A DNA stretch of 64,000 bases from Atherix ibis. Its lineage: Eukaryota; Arthropoda; Insecta; Diptera; Athericidae. Shown here piece after piece: positions 40,906 through 53,300 of the stretch. Under the pieces are notes generated by a model. It was not told the DNA's origin, searched no databases, and saw only the letters and a program-made list of their open reading frames with translations. The translations under genes and the position numbers were made by a program. The first letter of the stretch is position 1. Every line of letters begins with the position of its first letter. The stretch covers positions 81,144,806-81,208,805 of the forward strand of contig OY282608.1 of assembly GCA_958298945.1 (NCBI GenBank). The letters are read 5' to 3'.

Positions 40906-42195
40906 CAAACAAACCAACAAACCAACAAACCAACAAACCAACAAACCAACAAGCCAACAAGCCAACAAACCAACAAGCCAACAAACGAACAAACGAACAA
41001 ACCAACAAACCAACAAACAAATAAACCAACAAACCAACAAACCAACAAACCAACAAACCAACAAACCAACAAACCAACAAACCAACAAACCAACAAACCA
41101 ACAAACAAACAAACCAACAAACCAACAAGCAAACAAGCCAACAAACCAACAAGCCAATAACGAACAAACCAACAAACCAACAAACCAACAAATAAACAAA
41201 CCAACAAACCAACAAGCCAATAACGAACAAACCAACAAACCAACAAACCAACAAACCAACAAACCAACAAACCAACAAACCAACAAACCAACAAACCAAA
41301 GAACCAACAAGCCAACAAGCCAACAAACCAACAAGCCAACAAATTAACAAACGAACAAACCAACAAACCAACAAACCAACAAACCAACAAACCAACAAAC
41401 TAACAAACCAACAAGCCAACAAGCCAACAAACCAACAAGCCAACAAACGAACAAACGAACAAACCAACAAACCAACAAACCAACAAACAAACAAACCAAC
41501 AAACCAACAAACGAACAAACCAACAAACCAGCAAACCAGCAAACCAACAAACCAACAAACCAAAAGACCAACAAACCAATAAACCAACAAACAAACAAAC
41601 CAACAAACCAACAAACGAACAAACCAACAAACCAGCAAACGAACAAGCCAACAAACCAACAAATCAACAAGCAAACAAACCAACAAACCAATAAACCAAC
41701 AAACCAACAAACCAACAAACCAACAAACCAACAAACCAAAAAACCAACAAACCAACAAGCCAACAAGCCAACAAACCAACAAACCAACAAACCAACAAAC
41801 CAACAAACCAACAAACAAACCAACAAACCAACAAACGAAGAAACTAACAAACCAACAAACCAACAAACCAACAAACCAACAAACCAACAAACCAACAAAC
41901 CAACAAACCAACAAACAAACAAACCAACAAACTAACAAGCCAATAAGCCAACAAACCAACAAGCCAATAACGAACAAACCAACAAACCAACAAACCAACA
42001 AACCAACAAATAAACAAACCAACAAACCAACAAGCCAATAACGAACAAACCAACAAACCAACAAACCAACAAACCAACAAACCAACAAACCAACAAACCA
42101 ACAAACCAACAAACCAACAAACCAAAAAACCAACAAGCCAACAAGCCAACAAGCCAACAAACCAACAAGCCAACAAATTAACAAACGAACAAACC

Positions 42196-42737
42196 AACAA
42201 ACCAACAAACCAACAAACCAACAAGCCAACAAGCCAACAAACCAACAAACCAACAAACCAACAAACCAACAAACCAACAAACCAACAAACCAACAAACCA
42301 ACAAACGAAGAAACTAACAAACCAACAAACCAACAAACCAACAAACCAACAAACTAAAAAACCAACAAACCAACAAACCAGCAAACCAACAAACGAACAA
42401 AACCAACAAACCAACAAGCCAACAAGACAACAAACCAACAAGCCAACAAACGAACAAACCAACATGCCAACAAACCAACAAACCAACAAACCAACAAACC
42501 AACAAACCTACAAACCAACAAACCAACAAACCAAAAAACCAACAAACAAACAAACAAACAAACTAACAAACCAACAAACCAACAAACCAACAAACCAACA
42601 AACCAAAAAACCAACAAACCAACAAACCAACAAACCAACAAGCCAACAAACCAACAAACCAATAAACCAACGAACCAACAAACCAACAAACCACCAAACC
42701 ACCAACCAACAAACCAACAAGCCAACAAACCAACAAA
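42196..42737 (+). repeat. 1,286-bp-offset duplication, left copy
   Basis: This matches 43,482-44,023 through CAAGCC pairs, CGAAGAAACTAAC (42,307/43,593), CTAAAAAACC (42,354/43,640), the ATG variant (42,464/43,750), CAACGAACC and the CCACCAAACCACCAACC string. It diverges at 42,738, where CAAACAAACAAAC replaces normal units. Confidence 0.85.
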
Positions 42738-43603
42738 CAAACAAACCAACAAACCAGCAAACCAGCAAACCAACAAACCAACAAACCAAAAGACCAACAA
42801 ACCAACAAACCAACAAACCAACAAACCAACAAACCAACATACCAACAAACCAACATACCAACAAAGCAACAAACAAACAAACCAACAAACCAACAAGCCA
42901 ACAAACCAACAAGCCAATAACGAACAAACCAACAAACCAACAAACCAACAAACCAACAAACCAACAAACCAACAAACCAAAAAACCAACAAACGAACAAA
43001 CCGGCAAACCAACAAACCAACAAACCAACAAGCCAACAAACCAAAAAATCAACAAACCAACAAACCAAAAAACCAACAAACCAACAAACCAACAAACCAA
43101 AACCCAACAAACCAACAAACCAACAAACCAACAAACCAAAAAACCAACAAACCAACAAACCAACAAACGAAGAAACTAACAAACCAACAAACCAACAAAC
43201 CAACAAACCAACAAACCAACAAACCAGCAAACCAACAAACAAACAAACAAACAAACCAACAAACCAACAAACCAACAAACCAACAAACCAACAAACCAAC
43301 AAGCCAACAAGCCAACAAACCAACAAGCCAACAAACGAACAAGCCAACAAACAAACAAACCAACAAACAAACAAACCAACAAGCCAACAAACCAACAAAC
43401 CAACAAACCAACAAACCAACAAACCAACAAGCAAACAAACCAACAAACCTATAAACCAACAAACCAACAAACCAACAAACCAACAAACCAACAAACCAAC
43501 AAACCAACAAGCCAACAAGCCAACAAACCAACAAACCAACAAACCAACAAACCAACAAACCAACAAACCAACAAACCAACAAACCAACAAACGAAGAAAC
43601 TAA
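42464..43603 (+). other. Longest ATG-initiated + frame (379 codons), repeat by-product
   Basis: It starts at the ATG created by the AACATGCC variant and encodes degenerate KPTNQQTN octapeptides rich in N, Q, T and K. It ends at a TAA within a CGAAGAAACTAAC variant. Other copies of the same ATG variant give frames of very different length because nearby variants create stops. That argues against selection for a protein. Confidence 0.8.
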
Positions 43604-44023
43604 CAAACCAACAAACCAACAAACCAACAAACCAACAAACTAAAAAACCAACAAACCAACAAACCAGCAAACCAACAAACGAACAAAACCAACAAACCAA
43701 CAAGCCAACAAGACAACAAACCAACAAGCCAACAAACGAACAAACCAACATGCCAACAAACCAACAAACCAACAAACCAACAAACCAACAAACCTACAAA
43801 CCAACAAACCAACAAACCAAAAAACCAACAAACAAACAAACAAACAAACTAACAAACCAACAAACCAACAAACCAACAAACCAACAAACCAAAAAACCAA
43901 CAAACCAACAAACCAACAAACCAACAAGCCAACAAACCAACAAACCAATAAACCAACGAACCAACAAACCAACAAACCACCAAACCACCAACCAACAAAC
44001 CAACAAGCCAACAAACCAACAAA
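43482..44023 (+). repeat. 1,286-bp-offset duplication, right copy
   Basis: This is the partner of 42,196-42,737. Its later part (about 43,620-44,023) also matches about 46,269-46,672 at an offset of 2,649 bp, so this segment exists at least three times in Region VI. Confidence 0.84.
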
Positions 44024-44025
44024 CC

Positions 44026-45194
44026 AACAAACCAACAAGCCAACAAACGAACAAACCAACAAACAAACAAACCAACAAACCAATAAACAAATTAACCAAC
44101 AAACCAACAAGCCAACAAACCAACAAACCAACAAGCCAACAAGCCAACAAACCAACAAACAAATAAACCAAAAAACCAACAAACCAACAAACCAACAAAC
44201 CAACAAGCCAACAAACCAAAAAACCAACAAACCAACAAACCAACAAACCAACAAACCAACAAACCAACAAACCAACAAACCAACAAACCAACAAACCAAC
44301 AAACAAACAAACCAACAAACCAACAAACCAACAAACCAACAAGCCAACAAACCAACAAACCAACAAGCCAACAAACGAACGAACCAACAGACAAACAAAC
44401 CAACAAACCTACAAACAAACAAGTCAACAAACCAACAAGCCAACAAACCAACAAACCAACAAACCAACAAACCAACAAACCAACAAACCAACAAACGAAC
44501 AAACCAACAAACCAACAAACCGACAAACAAATAAACCAACAAACCAACAAACCAACAAACCAACAAGCCAACAAACCAACAATCCAACAAACCAACAAAC
44601 AATTAAACCAACAAACCAACAAACCAACAAACCAACAAACCAACAAACCAACAAACGAACAAACCAACAAGCCAACCAACCAACAAACGAACAAACCAAC
44701 AAACCAACACACCAACAAACCAACAAGCCAACAAACCAAAAAACCAACAAACCAACAAACCAACAAGCCAACAAACCAACAAACCAACAAACCAACAAAC
44801 CAAAAAACCAAAAAACCAACAAACCAACAAACCAACAAACCAACAAAGGAAGAAACTAACAAACCAACAAACCAACAAACCAACAAACCAACAAACCAAC
44901 AACCCAAAAAACCAACATACCAACAAACCAACAAACCAACAAACCAACAAACCAACAAACCAACAAACCAACAAACCAACAAACCAACAAGCCAACAAGC
45001 CAACAAACCAATAAGCCAACAAACGAACAAGCCAACAAACAAACAAACAAACAAACAAACAAACAAACAAACCAACAAGGCAACAAACCAACAAACCAAC
45101 AAACCAACAAACCAACAAACTAAAAAACCAACAAACCAACAAACCAGCAAACCAACAAACGAACAAAACCAACAAACCAACAAGCCAACAAGAC
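44026..45194 (+). repeat. 1,169-bp tandem duplication, copy 1
   Basis: Landmarks CAAATTAACC (44,092/45,261), CCTACAAAC, AAGTCAAC, CAATTAAACC, CAAAGGAAGAAAC, CAACATACC and a nine-fold CAAA run (45,036/46,205) repeat at an offset of 1,169 bp (146 units plus 1 base). Copy 2 starts where copy 1 ends. Confidence 0.88.
45036..45071 (+). repeat. (CAAA)9 tetranucleotide run
   Basis: Nine consecutive CAAA tetramers arise where C2 of several adjacent units is A. The same run occurs at 46,205-46,240 (nine) and 47,661-47,692 (eight). The opposite strand reads TTTG repeats. Confidence 0.92.
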
Positions 45195-46398
45195 AACAAA
45201 CCAACAAGCCAACAAACGAACAAACCAACAAACAAACAAACCAACAAACCAATAAACAAATTAACCAACAAACCAACAAGCCAACAAACCAACAAACCAA
45301 CAAGCCAACAAGCCAACAAACCAACAAACAAATAAACCAAAAAACCAACAAACCAACAAACCAACAAACCAACAAGCCAACAAACCAAAAAACCAACAAA
45401 CCAACAAACCAACAAACCAACAAACCAACAAACCAACAAACCAACAAACCAACAAACCAACAAACCAACAAACAAACAAACCAACAAACCAACAAACCAA
45501 CAAACCAACAAGCCAACAAACCAACAAACCAACAAGCCAACAAACGAACGAACCAACAGACAAACAAACCAACAAACCTACAAACAAACAAGTCAACAAA
45601 CCAACAAGCCAACAAACCAACAAACCAACAAACCAACAAACCAACAAACCAACAAACCAACAAACGAACAAACCAACAAACCAACAAACCGACAAACAAA
45701 TAAACCAACAAACCAACAAACCAACAAACCAACAAGCCAACAAACCAACAATCCAACAAACCAACAAACAATTAAACCAACAAACCAACAAACCAACAAA
45801 CCAACAAACCAACAAACCAACAAACGAACAAACCAACAAGCCAACCAACCAACAAACGAACAAACCAACAAACCAACACACCAACAAACCAACAAGCCAA
45901 CAAACCAAAAAACCAACAAACCAACAAACCAACAAGCCAACAAACCAACAAACCAACAAACCAACAAACCAAAAAACCAAAAAACCAACAAACCAACAAA
46001 CCAACAAACCAACAAAGGAAGAAACTAACAAACCAACAAACCAACAAACCAACAAACCAACAAACCAACAACCCAAAAAACCAACATACCAACAAACCAA
46101 CAAACCAACAAACCAACAAACCAACAAACCAACAAACCAACAAACCAACAAACCAACAAGCCAACAAGCCAACAAACCAATAAGCCAACAAACGAACAAG
46201 CCAACAAACAAACAAACAAACAAACAAACAAACAAACAAACCAACAAGGCAACAAACCAACAAACCAACAAACCAACAAACCAACAAACTAAAAAACCAA
46301 CAAACCAACAAACCAGCAAACCAACAAACGAACAAAACCAACAAACCAACAAGCCAACAAGACAACAAACCAACAAGCCAACAAACGAACAAACCAAC
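45195..46398 (+). repeat. 1,169-bp tandem duplication, copy 2
   Basis: This is the partner of 44,026-45,194. It ends by running into the AACATGCC variant at 46,399, whereas copy 1 passes from the same CAAGCC, CGAACAAACC context straight into copy 2. The two ends share a short identical segment, the expected crossover site. Confidence 0.87.
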
Positions 46399-49249
46399 AT
46401 GCCAACAAACCAACAAACCAACAAACCAACAAACCAACAAACCTACAAACCAACAAACCAACAAACCAAAAAACCAACAAACAAACAAACAAACAAACTA
46501 ACAAACCAACAAACCAACAAACCAACAAACCAACAAACCAAAAAACCAACAAACCAACAAACCAACAAACCAACAAGCCAACAAACCAATAAACCAACGA
46601 ACCAACAAACCAACAAACCACCAAACCACCAACCAACAAACCAACAAGCCAACAAACCAACAAACCAACAAACCAACAAACGAACAAACCAACAAACAAA
46701 CAAACCAACAAACCAATAAACAAATTAACCAACAAACCAACAAGCCAACAAACCAACAAACCAACAAGCCAACAAGCCAACAAACCAACAAACAAATAAA
46801 CCAAAAAACCAACAAACCAACAAACCAACAAACCAACAAGCCAACAAACCAAAAAACCAACAAACCAACAAACCAACAAACCAACAAACCAACAAACCAA
46901 CAAACCAACAAACCAACAAACCAACAAACCAACAAACAAACAAACCAACAAACCAACAAACCAACAAACCAACAAGCCAACAAACCAACAAACCAACAAG
47001 CCAACAAACGAACGAACCAACAGACAAACAAACCAACAAACCTACAAACAAACAAGTCAACAAACCAACAAGCCAACAAACCAACAAACCAACAAACCAA
47101 CAAACCAACAAACCAACAAACGAACAAACCAACAAACCAACAAACCGACAAACAAATAAACCAACAAACCAACAAACCAACAAACCAACAAGCCAACAAA
47201 CCAACAATCCAACAAACCAACAAACAATTAAACCAACAAACCAACAAACCAACAAACCAACAAACCAACAAACCAACAAACGAACAAACCAACAAGCCAA
47301 CCAACCAACAAACGAACAAACCAACAAACCAACACACCAACAAACCAACAAGCCAACAAACCAAAAAACCAACAAACCAACAAACCAACAAGCCAACAAA
47401 CCAACAAACCAACAAACCAACAAACCAAAAAACCAAAAAACCAACAAACCAACAAACCAACAAACCAACAAAGGAAGAAACTAACAAACCAACAAACCAA
47501 CAAACCAACAAACCAACAAACCAACAACCCAAAAAACCAACATACCAACAAACCAACAAACCAACAAACCAACAAACCAACAAACCAACAACCCAACAAA
47601 CCAACAAACCAACAAGCCAACAAGCCAACAAACCAACAAGCCAACAAACGAACAAGCCAACAAACAAACAAACAAACAAACAAACAAACAAACCAACAAG
47701 GCAACAAACCAACAAACCAACAAACCAACAAGCAAACAAACCAACAAACCAATAAACCAACAAACCAACAAACCAACAAACCAACAAACCAACAAACCAA
47801 CAAACCAACAAACCAACAAGCCAACAAGCCAACAAGCCAACAAACCAACAAACCAACAAACCAACAAACCAACAAACCAACAAACCAACAAACCAACAAA
47901 CAAAGTAAATAACAAACCAACAAACCAATAAACCAACAAACCAACAAACTAACAAACCAACAAACCAACAAACCAGCAAACCAACAAACGAACAAAACCA
48001 ACAAACCAACAAGCCAACAACACAACAAACCAACAAGCCAACAAACGAACAAACCATCATGCCAACAAACCAACAAACCAACAAACCAACAAGCCAACAA
48101 ACCAACAAACCTACAAACCTACAAACCAACAAACCAACAGACCAAAAAAACAACAAACGAACAAACAAACAAACTAACAAACCAACAAACAAACAAACCA
48201 ACAAACCAACAAACCAACAAACCAACAAACCAAAAAACCAACAAACCAACAAACCAACAAACCAACAAACCAACAAACCAACAAAACAACGAACCAACAA
48301 ACAAACAAACCAATAAACCACCAAACCACCAAACCAACAAACCAACAAGCCAACAAGCCAACAAACCAACAAACCAACAAACCAACAAGCCAACAAACGA
48401 ACAAACCAACAAACAAACAAACTATCAAACCAATAAACAAATTAACCAACAAACCAACAAGCCAACAAGCCAACAAACCAACAAACAAATAAACCAACAA
48501 ACCAACAAACCAACAAACCAACAAGCCAACAAACCAACAAACCAACAAACGAATAAACCAACAAACTAACATACCAGCAACCCAACAACCCAACAAACCA
48601 ACAAACCAACAAACCCACAAACCAACAAATCAACAAGCCAACAAACCAAAAAACCAACAAACCAACAAACCAACAAACCAACAAACCAACAAACCAACAA
48701 ACCAACAAACCAACAAACCAACAAACCAACAAACCAACAAACCAACAAACGAACAAACCAATAAACCAACAAACCGACAAACAAATAAACCAACAAACCA
48801 ACAAAACCAACAAACCAACAAGCCAACAAACCAACAATCCAACAAACCAACAAACAAATAAACAAATAAACCAACAAACCAACAAACCAACAAACCAACA
48901 AACCAACAAACCAACAAACCAACAAACCAACAAACCAACAAACCAACAAACGAACAAACCAACAAACCAACCAACCAACAAAGGAACAAACCAACAAACC
49001 AACAAACCAACAAACCAACAACCCAACAAACCAAAAAACCATTAAACCAACAAACCAACAAACCAAAAAACCAACAAACCAACAAACCAACAAACCAACA
49101 AACCAACAAACCAACAAACCAAAAAACCAACAAACCACAAACCAACAAGCCAAGAAACCAACAAACCAACAAGCCAACAAACGAACAAACCAAAAAACAA
49201 ACAAACTAACAAACCAACAAACCAACAAGCCAACAAACCAACAAGCCAA

Positions 49250-50320
49250 CAAACCAACAAACAAATAAACAAACAAACCAACAAACCAGCAAACCAACAA
49301 ACCAACAAACCAACAAGCCAGTAAGCCAATAAGCCAACAAACCAACAAACGAACAAACCAACAAACCAACAAACCAACAAACCAACAAACCAACAAGCCA
49401 ACAAACCAACAAACCAACAAACCAACAAGCCAACAACCCAACAAACCAAAAAACCAACAAACGAACAAACCAACAAACAAACAAACGAACAAACCAAAAA
49501 ACAAACAAACTAACAAACCAACAAACCAACAAGCCAACAAACCAACAAGCCAACAAACCAACAAACAAATAAACAAACAAACCAACAAACCAGCAAACCA
49601 ACAAACCAACAAACCAACAAGCCAATAAGCCAATAGGCCAACAAACCAACAAACGAACAAACCAACAAACCAACAAACCAACAAACCAACAAACCAACAA
49701 GCCAACAAACCAACAAACCAACAAGCCAACAACCCAACAAACCAAAAAACCAACAAACGAACAAACCAACAAACAAACAAACCAACAAACCAACAAACCA
49801 CCAACCCAAGAAACCAACCAACCAACAAAGGAACAAACCAACAAACCAACAAACCAACAAACCAACAAGCCAACAAACCAAAAAACCAACAAACCAACAA
49901 ACCAAAAAACCAACAAACCAACAAACCAACAAACCAACAAACCAACAAACCAACAAACCAACAAACCAAAAAACCAACAAACCACAAACCAACAAGCCAA
50001 GAAACCAACAAACCAACAAGCCAACAAACGAACAAACCAAAAAACAAACAAACTAACAAACCAACAAACCAACAAGCCAACAAACCAACAAGCCAACAAG
50101 CCAACAACCCAACAAACCAAAAAACCAACAAACGGACAAACCAACAAACAAACAAACCAACAAACCAACAAACCACCAAGCCAAGAAACCAACAAACCAA
50201 CAAACTAACAAACCAACAAACCAACAAACCAAAAAACCAACAAACGAACAAACCAACAAACCAACAAACCAACAAACCAACAAGCCAACAAACCAACAAA
50301 CCAACAAACCAACAACCCAA
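49250..50320 (+). repeat. 1,071-bp tandem duplication, copy 1
   Basis: Landmarks CAAATAAACAAAC, CCAGTAAGCC (49,321/50,392), CCACAAACC and CCACCAAGCCAAG recur at an offset of 1,071 bp (134 units minus 1 base). Homology continues to about 50,330/51,401, so the copies are adjacent. Confidence 0.85.
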
Positions 50321-53300
50321 CAAACCAACAAACAAATAAACAAACAAACCAACAAACCAGCAAACTAACAAACCAACAAACCAACAAGCCAGTAAGCCAA
50401 TAAGCCAACAAACCAACAAACGAACAAACCAACAAACCAACAAACCAACAAACCAACAAACCAACAAGCCAACAAACCAACAAACCAACAAACCAACAAG
50501 CCAACAACCCAACAAACCAAAAAACCAACAAACGAACAAACCAACAAACAAACAAACGAACAAACCAAAAAACAAACAAACTAACAAACCAACAAACCAA
50601 CAAGCCAACAAACCAACAAGCCAACAAACCAACAAACAAATAAACAAACAAACCAACAAACCAGCAAACCAACAAACCAACAAACCAACAAGCCAATAAG
50701 CCAATAAGCCAACAAACCAACAAACGAACAAACCAACAAACCAACAAACCAACAAACCAACAAACCAACAAGCCAACAAACCAACAAACCAACAAGCCAA
50801 CAACCCAACAAACCAAAAAACCAACAAACGAACAAACCAACAAACAAACAAACCAACAAACCAACAAACCACCAACCCAAGAAACCAACCAACCAACAAA
50901 GGAACAAACCAACAAACCAACAAACCAACAAACCAACAAGCCAACAAACCAAAAAACCAACAAACCAACAAACCAACAAACCAAAAAACCAACAAACCAA
51001 CAAACCAACAAACCAACAAACCAACAAACCAACAAACCAAAAAACCAACAAACCACAAACCAACAAGCCAAGAAACCAACAAACCAACAAGCCAACAAAC
51101 GAACAAACCAAAAAACAAACAAACTAACAAACCAACAAACCAACAAGCCAACAAACCAACAAGCCAACAAGCCAACAACCCAACAAACCAAAAAACCAAC
51201 AAACGAACAAACCAACAAACAAACAAACCAACAAACCAACAAACCACCAAGCCAAGAAACCAACAAACCAACAAACTAACAAACCAACAAACCAACAAAC
51301 CAAAAAACCAACAAACGAACAAACCAACAAACCAACAAACCAACAAACCAACAAGCCAACAAACCAACAAACCAACAAACCAACAACCCAACAAACCAAC
51401 AAACCAACAAACCAACAAACCAACAAACCAACAAACCAACAAATCAACAAGCCAACAAACCAACAAACCAACAAACCAACAAACCAACAAACCAACAAGC
51501 CAACCAACCAACAAACGAACAAACCAACAAACCAACAAATCAACAAGCCAACAAAACAAAAAACCAACAAACCAACAAACCACCAAGCCAACAAACCAAA
51601 AAACCAACAAACCAACAAACCAACAAACCAACAAACCAAAAAACCAACAAACCACAAACCAACAAGCCAAGAAACGAACAAACCAACAAGCCAACAAACG
51701 AACAAACCAACAAACAAACAAACCAACAAACCAACAAACCAACAAGCCAACAAACCAACAAACAAATAAATAAACAAACCAACAAACCAGCAAACCAACA
51801 AACCAATAAGCGAATAAGCCAACAAACCAACAAACGAACAAACCAACAAACCAACAAACTAACAAACCAACAAACCAACAAACCAAAAAAACCAACAAAC
51901 CAACAAACCAACAAACCAATTAGCCAACAAACCAACAAACCAACAAGCCAACAAGCCAACAAACCAAAAAACCAACAAACGAACAAACCAACAAACAAAC
52001 AAACCAACAAACCAACAAACCGCCAAGCCAAGAAACCAACAAACCAACAAACCAACAAACAAACAAACTAAAATACAACAAACCAACAAACCAACAATCC
52101 AACAAACCAACAAGCCAACAAACCAACAAGCCAACAAACGAACAAACGAACAAACCATCAAACCAACAAACCAACAAACCAACAAACCAACAAACGAACA
52201 AACGAACAAACCAACAAACCAACGAACCAACAAACCAACAAACCAACAAACCAAAAAAACCAACAAACTAACAAACCAACAAACAAATAAACCAACAAAC
52301 CAACAAACGAACAAACCAACAAACCGACAAACCAACAAACCAACAAACGAATAAACGAACAAACCAACAAACCAACAAACTAACAAGCCAACAAACCAAA
52401 AAACCGACAAACCAACAAACCAGCAAACCAATAAACCAGCAAACAAACAAACAAATAAAACAACAAACCAACAAACCAACAATCCAACAAACCAACAAAC
52501 CAACAAACCAACAAACCAACATGCCAACAAGCCAACAACCCAACAAACAAACAAACGAACAAACGAACAAACCATCAAACCAACAAACCAATAAATCAAT
52601 AAACCAACAAACCAAAAACGAACAAACCAACAAACCAACAAACCAACAAACCAACAAACCAAAAACCAACAAACCAACAAACTAACAAACCAACAAACCA
52701 ATAAACCAACAAGCCAACAAACCAGCAAGCCAACAAACTAACAAACGAAAAAACCAACAAACCAACAAACTACCAAACTAACAAGCCAACAAACCAAAAA
52801 ACCAACAAACCAACAAACCAACAAATCAACAAACCAACAAACAAATAAGCCAACAAACGAACAAACGAACAAATTAACAAACCAACAAACCAACAAATAA
52901 ATAAACCAACAAACCAACAAACGAACAAACCAACAAACCAAAAAACCAACAAACCAACAAACCAACAAACCAAGAACCAAGAAACCAACAAACCAACAAA
53001 CCAACAAACCAACAAACCAACAAACCAACAAACGAACAAACTAACAAGCCAACAAGCCAACAAACCAACAAGCCAACAAACGAACAAACCAACAAACCAA
53101 CAAACCAACAAACAAATAAACCAACAAACCAATAAACCAACAAACCAACAAACCAACAAACGAACAACCCAACAAACCAACAAACCAACAAACCAACCAA
53201 CCAACAAAACAACAAACCAACAAACCAACAAACCAACAAACCAACAAACCAACAAACCAACAAACCAACAAACCAACAAACAAACAAACCAACAAACCAA

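Larger units (their letters stand above)
24421..42195 (+). repeat. Region V: third family with AATAACG and poly-A landmarks
   Basis: This is all satellite. The signature variant is CCAATAACGAAC, a C to T change plus a 1-bp deletion, repeated dozens of times. Ten AAATGA(n)C landmarks (ATG at 24839, 27404, 29106, 30430, 31607, 33341, 34667, 36184, 37958, 40896) define a higher-order period near 4.2-4.6 kb. The stretches 24,421-25,770 and 38,000-42,195 are less regular mixtures of the same variants. No gene, promoter or RNA is seen. Confidence 0.8.
42196..48560 (+). repeat. Region VI: A-like blocks with 1,286-bp and 1,169-bp duplications
   Basis: This is all satellite. ATG variants occur at 42,464, 43,750, 46,399 and 48,059. 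Two overlapping duplication systems are present, the 1,286-bp offset in 42,196-44,023 and the 1,169-bp offset in 44,026-46,398. A third related copy lies at about 46,269-47,690. The sequence 47,700-48,560 is a further diverged A-like copy with CAAAGTAAATAAC near 47,880. No gene is seen. Confidence 0.82.
48566..51919 (-). other. Longest open frame (1,117 codons), repeat by-product
   Basis: This is the longest stop-free stretch, encoding degenerate LVCWFVGL octapeptides on the - strand. It starts at TTG (51,919) with no ATG, and ends at a TAG created by one CCAAC to CTAAC variant at 48,566-48,568. Other - strand frames over the same bases are also open. Nothing resembles a folded domain, and the hydrophobic peptide would score falsely as membrane segments. 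I consider it non-coding. Confidence 0.85.

Noticed and set aside
48566..51919. Long - strand open frames (hundreds to 1,117 codons) as membrane or Cys-rich proteins
   Set aside because: The frames I checked at base level start at TTG, several overlap in all three frames, stops occur only at sporadic variants, and the peptide is a bare octapeptide cycle with no domain.
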